Of a stretch of 64,000 nucleotides of DNA, positions 18,198 to 27,251 are shown piece by piece. A model generated the notes under the pieces. That model was given only the letters and a program-made list of their open reading frames with translations. It searched no databases and was not told the DNA's origin. The stretch comes from Flavobacterium hibisci. GTDB taxonomy: Bacteria; Bacteroidota; Bacteroidia; Flavobacteriales; Flavobacteriaceae. Position 1 is the first letter of the stretch, and every line of letters begins with the position of its first letter. The DNA lies in the NCBI RefSeq assembly GCF_020026925.1, contig NZ_JAIQDW010000002.1, positions 124,001-188,000 on the forward strand, given 5' to 3'. A program made the translations under genes and the position numbers.

Positions 18198-18311
18198 ATG
18201 AAAGTAAAATTTAGCAAGTCTTATGTCTCGAAAAATCTTTTGGAAAAAAGTAGCAATATAATTTTCACAGCAGTGAAAAATAATTCTTCTATGATGTGTA
18301 TGTGCTGGTAA
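18198..18311 (+). CDS. 37-codon small ORF ending in Met-Met-Cys-Met-Cys-Trp
   Basis: ATG at 18198, TAA at 18309. The peptide is basic in its first half (MKVKFSKSYVSKNLLEKS), has a short hydrophobic middle (NIIFTAV) and ends SSMMCMCW, with Cys34, Cys36 and Trp37 directly before the stop. It starts 40 bases after the TATATTTG box and ends 47 bases before the TonB receptor start, on the same strand and downstream of an Rrf2 gene. The rare Cys, Met and Trp codons packed at the end suggest either a leader peptide sensing cysteine/methionine supply or a metal/thiol-binding micropeptide. No attenuator hairpin is visible after it. I do not recognise the family. That it is translated is an inference from position and composition. 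Confidence 0.55.
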   Translation: MKVKFSKSYVSKNLLEKSSNIIFTAVKNNSSMMCMCW

Positions 18312-18358
18312 AAAAATTTAAAAATAAATTCTACTAATTACATATACATAATATAAAA

Positions 18359-20923
18359 ATGAAAAATTCTATAAAAAATATATTTACACTACTTTCAATT
18401 ATAACTTTCTCCGTTTCATTTGCACAAAACATTGAAGGTAAAATTACAGACTCACAAAAAAATCCTCTAGGTGCAGCCAATGTAGTTATCAAAGGAACAA
18501 TCATAAGTACTATTGCTGATGAAAATGGAAAATTTAGCCTTGACACAAATGGCAAAAATCTCCCTTTTACACTTTTAGTGCAATATGTAGGTTATAAAAC
18601 TATAGAAGTAGAGGTTACAACCTTACCTGTTCCTGTATTAGAAGTCGCATTAAAAGAAGAAAATGAACTTATCGAAGTTGTGGTTTCTTCCAGACGAAGA
18701 ATAGAAAAAGTTCAGGATATTCCAATTGCAGTTTCAGTTGTAACTGGAAAACAAGCTGAACAAGCCGGAGCTTTTAATGTAAATCGTATTAAAGAACTGG
18801 TTCCGTCTGTTCAATTATATTCATCCAATCCAAGAAATACAGGTATCAATATTCGTGGTTTAGGTTCTCCATACGGACTTACTAATGATGGTATTGATCC
18901 GGGTGTTGGTTTCTATGTTGATGGTGTTTATTATGCACGTCCGGCAGCAACAACCTTAGATTTTGTAGATGTAGAACGAATTGAAGTTTTACGTGGACCA
19001 CAAGGATCACTGTTTGGAAAAAACACCACATCAGGAGCCTTTAACATTACAACCCGCAAACCAAGTTTTACATCAGGTGCAGATTTTGAAGTGAGTTACG
19101 GAAACTATGCATTTCTTCAGGCTAAAGCTTCTGTTACAGGTGCTTTAAGCAAAAAAATTGCCGGACGCCTTTCTTTTTCTGGTACACAACGCGATGGTCT
19201 GGTTGATAATATTGCAACAGGAAGAGCAACAAACACCCTTAACAACCAGGGAATCAGAGGACAGTTGCTTTATACTCCTTCAGAAAATACCAATATTATA
19301 TTAGCTGCAGATATCACAACACAGCGTCCTGACGGATATGCACAAGTAATTGCAGGTGTTGCGCCAACAAACAGAGCTGCTTATCGTCAATTTGATGCTA
19401 TTATTGCCGATTTAAATTATCAACTCCCAAGCAGAAATGCATTTGACCGTAAAATCGATCAGGATACACCCTGGAGATCAGGACAGGACATGGGAGGCAT
19501 ATCCTTAAATATTGACACTAAAATTGGTGGCGGAACATTAACATCAACAACTGCATGGCGTTTTTGGAACTGGGATCCATCAAATGACAGGGATTTTACA
19601 GGATTACAGGTTTTGGCAAAATCACAAAACCCTACAAGACAAACTCAAATTACACAGGAAGTTCGATATGCTGGTCAGCTTTCGTCGAAAATTAGTGGTG
19701 TTGCAGGTGTATTCTTTATCGACCAGACATCACAAACAGATGGTACAGAAGAATCAGGAAGTGCACAATGGAGATTTTCTCAAAGTACAACAAGTAATTT
19801 ATGGAAAACACCCGGCCTTTTTGAAGGTTACGGAATTAAAACTGATGCAAGAATCAGAGCATCGAGTGCTGCAGTATTTGGTCAGTTAGACTGGGCCATA
19901 ACAGATCGTCTGCATGTATTACCTGGTTTGCGATATAACTTTGATAAAAAAGAAGCAAACTATAAACGTACCACATACGGCGGTCTTCAGACAAATGACC
20001 CAGCATTAATTGCTCTGAAAAAATTAGTCTATACAGATCAGGCTTTTGACTCAAGTACAGACGATACCGATTTTTCAGGAAATTTGACTTTGACATATAA
20101 ATTTAGCGATAAAATCAATGCTTATGCTACTTATGCAAAAAGCTACAAACCAGTTGGTGTAAATGTTGCCGGGCTTCCTACACCGCCAGCTGGCCAAACA
20201 TTAAGTGATCTTGCAGTAATTAAACCTGAAGATGTTAATCATTATGAAGCAGGTATTAAAACTTCTCCATTCAGAAATTCCATCCTGAATCTTACAGTAT
20301 TCAATACTGATATTAAAGATTTTCAGACAAACGTTCAGGCCGCTGAATTGGGTGTGAATCGTGGATACCTTGCCAATGCTGATAAAGTAAGAGTAAGAGG
20401 AGCAGAATTAGACGCAAGTTTTGTAATCAACAGACAGTTTAGTGTTTACGGAGCTGCAACTTATAGCGACGGTAAATACATTAAATTTACAAATGCGCCA
20501 CTACCTTTGGAAGAAACTGGTCTTGTTGTGGATGGAAAAGCCGTAAATTATAAAGATGTTTCAGGATCTGATTTGCCTGGTGTTTCAAAATGGGCAGGAA
20601 GCTTAGGAGGTGAATATACTAAAAACGCAAGATTCTTCGGGAACTCGAGTAAATTTTTTATAGCCCTTGATAGCTATGCCAGATCTGAATTCTCATCAAG
20701 CCCATCAGCTTCAAAATATTTAATAGTTCCGGGTTATGCTATTTTTAATGCCCGTTTAGGTTTCCGTGCAACAGATGGTTTATCTGTTCACTTCTGGGGA
20801 CGTAATATTTTAAACAAGGATTATTATGAGCAATTATTGCCAGCTGGCGGAAATGCAGGACATTACGCGGCTGTATTAGGTGACCAAAGAACATATGGAA
20901 TTACTCTAAAATATTCGCTGTAA
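18359..20923 (+). CDS. TonB-dependent outer-membrane receptor
   Basis: 854 residues: signal peptide (ending SVSFAQ, about 1-22), a carboxypeptidase-D-regulatory-like domain (about 24-100), plug domain (about 110-235, with RIEKVQDIPIAVSVVTG, VFYVDGVYYARP in slightly varied form and RGPQGSLFGKNTTSGAFN), then a 22-strand-type barrel ending in a terminal aromatic-rich strand (YGITLKYSL). The plug is of the general TonB receptor kind seen in iron-complex and small-molecule importers, not SusC. No SusD partner is present. The gene follows an Rrf2 regulator and a Cys-rich leader ORF, so uptake of a sulfur-containing or metal-containing compound is a reasonable guess. It ends with a strong terminator. 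Confidence 0.93.
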   Translation: MKNSIKNIFTLLSIITFSVSFAQNIEGKITDSQKNPLGAANVVIKGTIISTIADENGKFSLDTNGKNLPFTLLVQYVGYKTIEVEVTTLPVPVLEVALKEENELIEVVVSSRRRIEKVQDIPIAVSVVTGKQAEQAGAFNVNRIKELVPSVQLYSSNPRNTGINIRGLGSPYGLTNDGIDPGVGFYVDGVYYARPAATTLDFVDVERIEVLRGPQGSLFGKNTTSGAFNITTRKPSFTSGADFEVSYGNYAFLQAKASVTGALSKKIAGRLSFSGTQRDGLVDNIATGRATNTLNNQGIRGQLLYTPSENTNIILAADITTQRPDGYAQVIAGVAPTNRAAYRQFDAIIADLNYQLPSRNAFDRKIDQDTPWRSGQDMGGISLNIDTKIGGGTLTSTTAWRFWNWDPSNDRDFTGLQVLAKSQNPTRQTQITQEVRYAGQLSSKISGVAGVFFIDQTSQTDGTEESGSAQWRFSQSTTSNLWKTPGLFEGYGIKTDARIRASSAAVFGQLDWAITDRLHVLPGLRYNFDKKEANYKRTTYGGLQTNDPALIALKKLVYTDQAFDSSTDDTDFSGNLTLTYKFSDKINAYATYAKSYKPVGVNVAGLPTPPAGQTLSDLAVIKPEDVNHYEAGIKTSPFRNSILNLTVFNTDIKDFQTNVQAAELGVNRGYLANADKVRVRGAELDASFVINRQFSVYGAATYSDGKYIKFTNAPLPLEETGLVVDGKAVNYKDVSGSDLPGVSKWAGSLGGEYTKNARFFGNSSKFFIALDSYARSEFSSSPSASKYLIVPGYAIFNARLGFRATDGLSVHFWGRNILNKDYYEQLLPAGGNAGHYAAVLGDQRTYGITLKYSL

Positions 20924-20950
20924 TAAAATTAAAGAAAGTTAGTTTGGTTA

Positions 20951-20987
20951 AAACGAGATGCATTTATTAAGTGTATCTCGTTTTTTT
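20951..20987 (+). terminator. Terminator after the TonB receptor
   Basis: Nine-bp stem AAACGAGAT (20951-20959) with ATCTCGTTT (20975-20983), followed by a continuous T-run to 20987. Confidence 0.85.
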
Positions 20988-21084
20988 GCTTTAAATTCAC
21001 AAAACAGCATTCAAAACAATTTTTATTCTGCCCAAAATCATCACTCATTTGTATATATTCGCAGCTTGAATTTATATAATGTAG

Positions 21085-21828
21085 ATGAAATTTTTCAGAT
21101 TCTTTCTTTTTTGGGCATTTTTAGGTCAATTCTCTTTAGCGCAAAGCACAAAAAACGTAGAACACCAAACTCTGACATGGATTAGATATTACAATATTTT
21201 TCCTTTATCAAAAAAATGGTCACTACATTCTGAACTTGACAACCGGAGCTTTATAAATCCGGTTCATGAAAATGTATTTGTTTTCAGGACACAGGGAAGA
21301 TATCGTGCCAGTGAGCATATTGACACTGGTGCAGGATTTGCTTATTTTAGCGTTAACACCCAAACACCTTTGTCTGATCCTGAGTTCTCAATTCCCGAAT
21401 ATCGTATTCAACAGGATATCACTCTTATTCATGACCTCGTAAAAATTACTTTCCATAATCGTTTTCAGTTAGAAGAACGTTTTATAGAAAAATCGACTAA
21501 AACGGAACTGTTAAATGATTTTTCTTTTTCTTTCCGATTCAGATACCGTTTACAATCTACGTTTACACTTTGGGAAAAAGAAAAACGAAGTTTAAAAGGC
21601 ACCATTTCCGATGAAATTTTATTTAATCACGGAAAAGACAATAAGAAAAATACTTTTGACCAAAACCGGTTCTATACAGCCCTGCGATATCATTTCAACC
21701 CAAATATTGGTTTGGAATTAGGCTATTTAAAAAACTTTCAGAGGCGGTCCAGCGGTGTCGATTTCTACGATCGTGATATTATTCGTCTTACCGTTTATCA
21801 CCGAATTAACAGAAAAATTAAATCGTAA
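21085..21828 (+). CDS. DUF2490 outer-membrane protein
   Basis: 247 residues with a signal peptide (about 1-19, ending SLAQ) and the DUF2490 pattern: TWIRYYNIFPLSKKWSLHSEL, FVFRTQGRY, PEYRIQQDITL, RFQLEERFI, FRFRYRLQ, YTALRYHFNPNIGLELGY and a final IIRLTVYHRINRK. Alternating hydrophobic residues predict a small outer-membrane beta-barrel. The role is unknown. The gene stands alone between two terminators and converges on the next gene. Confidence 0.88.
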   Translation: MKFFRFFLFWAFLGQFSLAQSTKNVEHQTLTWIRYYNIFPLSKKWSLHSELDNRSFINPVHENVFVFRTQGRYRASEHIDTGAGFAYFSVNTQTPLSDPEFSIPEYRIQQDITLIHDLVKITFHNRFQLEERFIEKSTKTELLNDFSFSFRFRYRLQSTFTLWEKEKRSLKGTISDEILFNHGKDNKKNTFDQNRFYTALRYHFNPNIGLELGYLKNFQRRSSGVDFYDRDIIRLTVYHRINRKIKS

Positions 21829-21891
21829 AACTGAATTCTAATTATTGGAAATTCTAAACTCTAATTATCTTAAGTGACTTTTTAACAAACA

Positions 21892-21918
21892 AAAAACTCC
21901 AGCTAAGCCAGAGTTTTT
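21892..21918. terminator. Bidirectional terminator between convergent genes
   Basis: AAAAACTC (21892-21899) pairs with GAGTTTTT (21911-21918). T-runs on both strands allow it to serve the DUF2490 gene (+) and the barrel gene ending at 21991 (-). Confidence 0.8.
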
Positions 21919-21990
21919 ATTATTATATGATTTTATTTTATTTGAAATTAACCTTTACAAATAAAAACTTTGTATCTCAGAGCTTTTAGA

Positions 21991-24792
21991 TTATATATCT
22001 CTTTCTCTTCCTCCGCGATCTCCTCTTTCACCACCATCGCCTCGCTCTCCTCCTCTTCTTTTCGAACCTTTTTCAGACGCAAAATTCCCAATTTTATATG
22101 CTACAGAAAACATCACATAACGCTTTAAAACAGTATTTTGTTCATCTCTTACCGAGGTAGCAGAAATTGTTCTTGTAGCACTTAGGTTCTGATTCAGCAC
22201 ATCATAAACTTTTATTTTAGCATATAATGTTTTCTGTAAAAAACCATACGATAAACTCGCATTCCATAAGTAAAAATCTTTTTTGAAATCATCCGAAATA
22301 TTAGAATTGTAAGTATATCCAAAATCATTTCCAAAAATTAAATTCGCCGGCCAGTATGTTGTGGTTTGTAAACCGGCCCTGTGCACAACTGCTGAAGTCG
22401 AATTTGCAGAAGTATTTTCGTAATGTGTTTCATTAAATGATAATCCGTAAGATGGGGAAATAGTCAGCAACTCACCATATTCATAAGTAAAATACAATTT
22501 AGGCGAAATTGCTGTTGATTTTGCATTATATAAAACCTCATTTGTATATCCTTTGTCAAAAGTATAACTTCCATTTAAGCCAATTCCATATCGTAAAACA
22601 TGTGCATCCCTTTTAATCGACTGATTCCAGTTTGCTCCGGCAGAAAGGGAATAATTACCTGAAATATTTACATACGTTGTTGTTCTTCTACCATTTGCAT
22701 CAAAGACAGAAGTCGATACTATATCATTATTAAAATAATCTCCTTTTAGCGAAAAAGCGTAGCCCGAACGGGTGCGGAAATCAAAATTCCTGAAATTAAA
22801 ATTTATCGAATTTTTCTCAATAAGATCTAAATCAGGATTACCAACAATGCTATTTAATGGATTATTTAAATTAACGACTGGCATTAAATAATTGGCTGAA
22901 GGTATTGCATTTGAGTAATCGTACTTGAATGTCAAATTCTTAGATTTACTAAATTTATATCGCAGCTGGGCAGAAGCAAAAGGCAGGACATATTTTTTAT
23001 TTAACTGCGTTTCGTTCCCCATATACAACGAATAGTTGTCAAAATTAACAATAGTCGTTTTCGAATCCAGATTTAAGGTGTAATTGCTTTTTCGCAGTGT
23101 TATTCCAACTTTTGGCGCCACCGAATTTTGTGAAGATGTCGTATAGGTTGTTAATGAAGAATTCAAATCTAAAATTTCCTCTGTCGAACGGTCGACATCG
23201 TAAGTTTTCTGGTCATTTGAAGAACTCTGCCAATCCAAATCGGAACCAAAACGGACCCTTAAAGAATCTGTAATCGGTTCTGTATATTCAAGATCCAGCG
23301 AGTAGGAATCGGAAATATTCTTACCACTTGTTTTTTGGTATCTGTCAACATTTTTGTCTGGCTCCAGATTAAAAATGGTCTTAATATCATTAAACCCATC
23401 TGAATCATTTTTGGTATTATTATTCGAAAAAACAAAGCTCATATTTCGGTTTTTTTTCTCGAAAGCTTTATTAAAATTGATTGTATTGGCAAAATTCGTT
23501 GCGGTTGTTTCTTTGTTCGATACTGATGTACCATCGTTTAAAAGCTGGCCGTTTTCATCATCCTGCCAAGTTTTACTCGAGGAATCAGATTTTCCATTTG
23601 AACGTGTTTGCCCTACATTTGGAGTAATAACAAGGCGTGTGGTTGGGTCAATTTTGTATTCTAATTCAAAGTTTGCTGTATTTCCAGTACTTTCATTTCG
23701 GTTTTTAGAATCTGCCTTAGTATAATTATTCCCCGTAGGTAAAATACTCAGTTCATTAGAGTTGCTATCGTTTTTATTAATTGTATTCGAAAAATTGTAA
23801 CTCCCGGATGCCATGAGTTTTTCTGTCCAGTCATCAGAATAATTAACACCCAACAAGTTAGACTGTGTAATTCCTTTTCCTCCTCCAGAGTTTCTGCCTC
23901 CCCTGGCTGTTCTTCCGCCTCCCATACTGTCAAATACTTCATCCTGTGTAAAACCCGTTGAATTAATATTGTTTGAAGCTCCAAGAATACTGATTTTTTG
24001 TTTGTTATTGAAGAAATTCATGATCAGACTGCTCTCATAACGGTCATCAGAACCATAACCTCCCAAAATTTTCCCGAAATACCCTTTATTTTTCTTTTCA
24101 TCAATCGTCAGGTTGATACTCGAATAATCTGATATGGATTCTTGTTTCGCTAATTCTTCTTTTTTGGTTTTAAAATCAGAAACCTGTACTTTTTGTATGA
24201 TTTCGGCAGGTAAATTTTTTAAAGCCATTGCACCATCCCTGTCAAAAAATGGCTTTCCATTCACTAACAGCTGATTTACTTCCCTTCCGTTAACCGTGAT
24301 TTTTCCAGCATCATCCACATCAAAACCAGGCAGTTGTTTTAATAATGCTTCTACATTTGCATCGGGACGGACTTTATAAGAAGCTGCATTGTATTCTAAG
24401 GTATCCTGTTTCATGCGAATTGGCGGAGCCTCACTTTTAACAATTACCTCATTTAAAGCATTAACACTTTCGATCAAATATAATTTTCCAAAGTCTTTGC
24501 TTTCCAAAAGACCATTTTGTTCTTCTGTGTAAGTTTGGTACCCTAAATAATTTATTTTAAGGAAAACCGGTTTATCCAGTTTTTTGGTGTTCAATCTAAA
24601 AAAACCGTTTTTATCTGTCGTTGCATAATCAATAACCGTAGAATCTTTAACAGTCGTAAAATAAACGGTAGCCAATTCTACCGGCAGCTGTGTATTAATA
24701 TCAAGCACAGTACCTTTAAGAACAATATCATTCTGGGCATTAGCAGAATAAGCAAAAACAAAAAGTAGTAAAAAGTAATAAATTCTAGTCAT
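21991..24792 (-). CDS. TonB-receptor-like outer-membrane beta-barrel protein (PF14905 type)
   Basis: 933 residues from the ATG at 24792, which begins directly with a good signal peptide (TRIYYFLLLFVFAYSANAQ); an upstream ATG at 24813 would add seven residues. A CarboxypepD_reg-like domain (about 20-110) is followed by a plug-like region (VNGREVNQLLVNGKPFF) and a long barrel. A GGG-rich loop (GGGRTARGGRNSGGGKG) lies about residue 300. The C-terminus is unusual: the last barrel strand is followed by about 25 residues of Gly, Arg, Glu and Asp (SKRRGGERGDGGERGDRG). TonB dependence is doubtful because these proteins often lack a TonB box. It is not in an operon. Confidence 0.88.
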   Translation of the reverse strand: MTRIYYFLLLFVFAYSANAQNDIVLKGTVLDINTQLPVELATVYFTTVKDSTVIDYATTDKNGFFRLNTKKLDKPVFLKINYLGYQTYTEEQNGLLESKDFGKLYLIESVNALNEVIVKSEAPPIRMKQDTLEYNAASYKVRPDANVEALLKQLPGFDVDDAGKITVNGREVNQLLVNGKPFFDRDGAMALKNLPAEIIQKVQVSDFKTKKEELAKQESISDYSSINLTIDEKKNKGYFGKILGGYGSDDRYESSLIMNFFNNKQKISILGASNNINSTGFTQDEVFDSMGGGRTARGGRNSGGGKGITQSNLLGVNYSDDWTEKLMASGSYNFSNTINKNDSNSNELSILPTGNNYTKADSKNRNESTGNTANFELEYKIDPTTRLVITPNVGQTRSNGKSDSSSKTWQDDENGQLLNDGTSVSNKETTATNFANTINFNKAFEKKNRNMSFVFSNNNTKNDSDGFNDIKTIFNLEPDKNVDRYQKTSGKNISDSYSLDLEYTEPITDSLRVRFGSDLDWQSSSNDQKTYDVDRSTEEILDLNSSLTTYTTSSQNSVAPKVGITLRKSNYTLNLDSKTTIVNFDNYSLYMGNETQLNKKYVLPFASAQLRYKFSKSKNLTFKYDYSNAIPSANYLMPVVNLNNPLNSIVGNPDLDLIEKNSINFNFRNFDFRTRSGYAFSLKGDYFNNDIVSTSVFDANGRRTTTYVNISGNYSLSAGANWNQSIKRDAHVLRYGIGLNGSYTFDKGYTNEVLYNAKSTAISPKLYFTYEYGELLTISPSYGLSFNETHYENTSANSTSAVVHRAGLQTTTYWPANLIFGNDFGYTYNSNISDDFKKDFYLWNASLSYGFLQKTLYAKIKVYDVLNQNLSATRTISATSVRDEQNTVLKRYVMFSVAYKIGNFASEKGSKRRGGERGDGGERGDRGGRERDI

Positions 24793-24915
24793 AAAATGTT
24801 TGGTTAGAACCATAAGACTTCAAAAGAATAAAATGGTTTAATTGTAAATTCCACATTTATTCAAATAGTATGCCATTTCCTAAATACAAAGCTGTTTTCA
24901 ATTGAAAAAAGACAT

Positions 24916-24940
24916 AAAAAAAGTCCCAAAAATGAGACTT
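24916..24940 (-). terminator. der terminator
   Basis: AAGTC (24921-24925) pairs with GACTT (24936-24940), extended by one mismatch and a C-G pair. On the minus strand a run of T follows (A-run 24916-24922). It lies 6 bases past the der stop. Confidence 0.7.
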
Positions 24941-24946
24941 AAAAAT

Positions 24947-26257
24947 TTATTTTTCTCTGATATAAATATCAATCGGAACTCCTGCAAAATCCCAATTTTC
25001 TCTAATCTTATTTTCCAGATAACGTTTATATGGTTCTTTCACATATTGTGGCATATTGGCAAAAAATACAAACTGAGGTGTTGGAGTTGGCAATTGCATA
25101 CAATATTTAATTTTCACATATTTACCTTTTGTTGCCGGTGGCGGATAAGCCTCGATAACTTTCAACATATATTCGTTGAATTTTGAAGTAGCAATTCTTT
25201 GTTTTCTATTTTCAAAAACCTGAACCGTCGCTTCAAGCGCTTTCAATAAACGTTGTTTTGTCAATGCCGAAACAAAAAGAATTGGCACGTCTGTAAAAGG
25301 CATTAATTCTTTTTTGATTTTCTCTTCGTAATCACGTGTTGACATGGTATCTTTTTCTACCAAATCCCACTTGTTTACCAAGATCACAACACCCTTACGG
25401 TTTTTCTCTGCCAGCCAGAAAATACTCTGATCCTGCCCTTCAAATCCGCGGGTTGCATCGATAACTAAAATACAAATATCGGCATGCTCAATTGCCCTAA
25501 CCGAGCGCATTACCGAATAAAATTCTAAATCTTCCTTTACTTTTGCCTTACGACGAATTCCCGCTGTATCAACGAGATTAAATTCGAAACCAAAACGGTC
25601 AAATTTAGTATCAATGGCATCACGGGTTGTTCCTGCAATGTCAGTTACGATATAACGATCCTGACCAATCAAAGCGTTGATAAAACTGGATTTCCCTGCA
25701 TTTGGGCGTCCTACAACAGCAAAACGAGGCAAATCTTCCTTAACCTCAACTTCTGGTTTCTCCGGAAATGCATCAATTAAAGCATCTAATAAATCTCCTG
25801 TTCCGCTTCCTGAAATACTTGCGAAAGTAAAATAATCTCCTAATCCAAGATTATAAAACTCAATCGCATCTTTCTCACGCATTGCGTTATCTACTTTATT
25901 TACAGCCAATAAAACCGGTTTTGTTACTTTACGCAACAATTTAGCCACCGTTTCATCCATTGGTGTAATCCCTTCTTCAACATCAACTACAAAAATAATA
26001 ACATCAGCTTCGTCGATAGCAAGCTCTACCTGTTTACGGATTTCTCCTTCGAATACGTCATCACTTCCGCGAACGTATCCTCCGGTATCAATGACAGAAA
26101 ACTCTTTTCCGTTCCACTCGCTTTTACCATAGTTTCTATCACGGGTAACCCCAGATACTGAATCTACAATAGCTTCTCTTCTTTGTATCAGCCTATTAAA
26201 CAGGGTCGATTTCCCTACGTTAGGTCTTCCTACTATCGCAACAATGTTATTATTCAT
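24947..26257 (-). CDS. der: Ribosome-assembly GTPase Der (EngA)
   Basis: 436 residues with two tandem GTPase domains and a C-terminal KH-like domain, the unique Der layout. Domain 1 has GRPNVGKS (10-17), DTGG and NKVD. Domain 2 has GRPNAGKS (about 181-188), DTAGI and NKWD. The KH-like part includes [17 protein letters not shown] and [18 protein letters not shown]. It acts in maturation of the 50S ribosomal subunit. A -7-like box TACCTTTG is present on the minus strand at 26354-26361. Closest neighbours on the same strand are the CHAP protein and era. Confidence 0.98.
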   Translation of the reverse strand: MNNNIVAIVGRPNVGKSTLFNRLIQRREAIVDSVSGVTRDRNYGKSEWNGKEFSVIDTGGYVRGSDDVFEGEIRKQVELAIDEADVIIFVVDVEEGITPMDETVAKLLRKVTKPVLLAVNKVDNAMREKDAIEFYNLGLGDYFTFASISGSGTGDLLDALIDAFPEKPEVEVKEDLPRFAVVGRPNAGKSSFINALIGQDRYIVTDIAGTTRDAIDTKFDRFGFEFNLVDTAGIRRKAKVKEDLEFYSVMRSVRAIEHADICILVIDATRGFEGQDQSIFWLAEKNRKGVVILVNKWDLVEKDTMSTRDYEEKIKKELMPFTDVPILFVSALTKQRLLKALEATVQVFENRKQRIATSKFNEYMLKVIEAYPPPATKGKYVKIKYCMQLPTPTPQFVFFANMPQYVKEPYKRYLENKIRENWDFAGVPIDIYIREK

Positions 26258-26418
26258 TTTTTTGAATTTTACATCTCAGATCTCAGATTTAGATTCTGTT
26301 TTGAGCAAAATCAGATAAATCGTTAATCCAAAATACTGTGTTTTAATTTTTTGCAAAGGTAGTTAAAAAAAGCTCCTAAGCTAATAAGTTTCTAAGTACC
26401 TAAGTTTTTCTTGTTATT

Positions 26419-26505
26419 TTCAGGAGCATATTCCAGCTATTCGCTATATCTTTTCCTGGCTAAAGAAGCCAGAAAAAGGATGCCGCTTCTATCTGGGCTA
26501 GGCCT
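26419..26505 (-). repeat. Hairpin-bearing intergenic repeat, copy R1
   Basis: On the minus strand it reads GAAGCGGCATCCTTTTT, then a stem CTGGCT/AGCCAG with a 5-base loop (26456-26461 with 26467-26472), then AAAAGATATAGCGAATAGC. The same order of blocks is found in copy R2 at 27160-27243, with a different stem sequence. It lies 28 bases downstream of the CHAP gene stop. Short CTAAGTTTCTAAGTACC-type direct repeats precede it at about 26380-26407. Confidence 0.75.
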
Positions 26506-26533
26506 TTAGGTCACAAGAATATTTTTGTCATTA

Positions 26534-27124
26534 TTATTTTCTCAACCAGCCCAGCAATCTGTCATTTTCGATTTTATAATTTCCTTCCTGATTTTTTAGA
26601 ACAAAAACTTCTCTGGAACTGCTAAATGGCCCCGGGTTTTGCTGAATAATTTCAACTTCATTTTCAAAAACTTGAGAAATTATGGCAACGTGTCCAAACC
26701 TATTTAAAACCGATCCTGAAAAAATTACCAAATCGCCTATTTGCGGTTTTGTTTTCCCGGGATTTGCGTATTGAATTAAATCCCGTTTCAAATTCAATTC
26801 GCCGTCTTTTACTTTAGGATCAAAAAAATCCTTTGCGTGACCGTATGCATCCGGCATTTTATGATTGTAATGTTCGTAATAATATCGTTTTACAAACTCT
26901 ACACACTGGTATTTTAGCCCTAAATTGTAATTGTCTTTTGTAACGTTTCTTTCCAAAACATGATCAACACCGCCATTGTAATACACTTTGACTCCGTTTA
27001 AACTATCAAGTGGCTGCCCGATTTTATAATCGCTGTTTAGATTTACTTTTTTTACGACTTTTAAACCAGCGTAACCCAAAACTAAAACTGAAATAATCAG
27101 GAGCTTAATCTTTTTAATTTTCAT
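26534..27124 (-). CDS. CHAP-domain amidase/endopeptidase, membrane-anchored
   Basis: 196 residues. An N-terminal hydrophobic stretch (about residues 7-24, LLIISVLVLGYAGL) acts as anchor or uncleaved signal. The CHAP domain carries the predicted catalytic Cys74 (YQCVEFVKRYY), His145 (FGHVAII) and Asn163 (IIQQNPG). By family a peptidoglycan amidase or D,L-endopeptidase acting in the periplasm; the trypanothione-synthase amidase family is a related alternative. The gene lies between der and era on the same strand, bracketed by two copies of a structured repeat. Confidence 0.85.
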   Translation of the reverse strand: MKIKKIKLLIISVLVLGYAGLKVVKKVNLNSDYKIGQPLDSLNGVKVYYNGGVDHVLERNVTKDNYNLGLKYQCVEFVKRYYYEHYNHKMPDAYGHAKDFFDPKVKDGELNLKRDLIQYANPGKTKPQIGDLVIFSGSVLNRFGHVAIISQVFENEVEIIQQNPGPFSSSREVFVLKNQEGNYKIENDRLLGWLRK

Positions 27125-27159
27125 TTCTCTGTTTAAGAATAATGTTCTTTAGTTCTATT

Positions 27160-27243
27160 GCGTGAGGGATGGAAACGACATCCTTTTGTGGCGGGGTTCG
27201 CCACAAAAGATATAGTGTACAGCCCGGTCCTTGGGACACGCCC
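27160..27243 (+). repeat. Hairpin-bearing intergenic repeat, copy R2
   Basis: Reads GGAAACGACATCCTTTT, a perfect 10-bp stem TTTTGTGGCG/CGCCACAAAA (27184-27193 with 27199-27208) with a 5-base loop, then AAAAGATATAGTGTACAGC. The ends GCGTG (27160-27164) and CACGC (27237-27241) also pair, closing the element. It lies just past the era stop codon (27252) and could also act as its terminator. Opposite orientation to R1. Confidence 0.8.
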
Positions 27244-27251
27244 AAACAATT

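Noticed and set aside
20958..21185. 75-codon plus-strand frame before and across the DUF2490 start
   Set aside because: Its start falls in the TonB-receptor terminator, and the DUF2490 frame with a signal peptide is clearly preferred.
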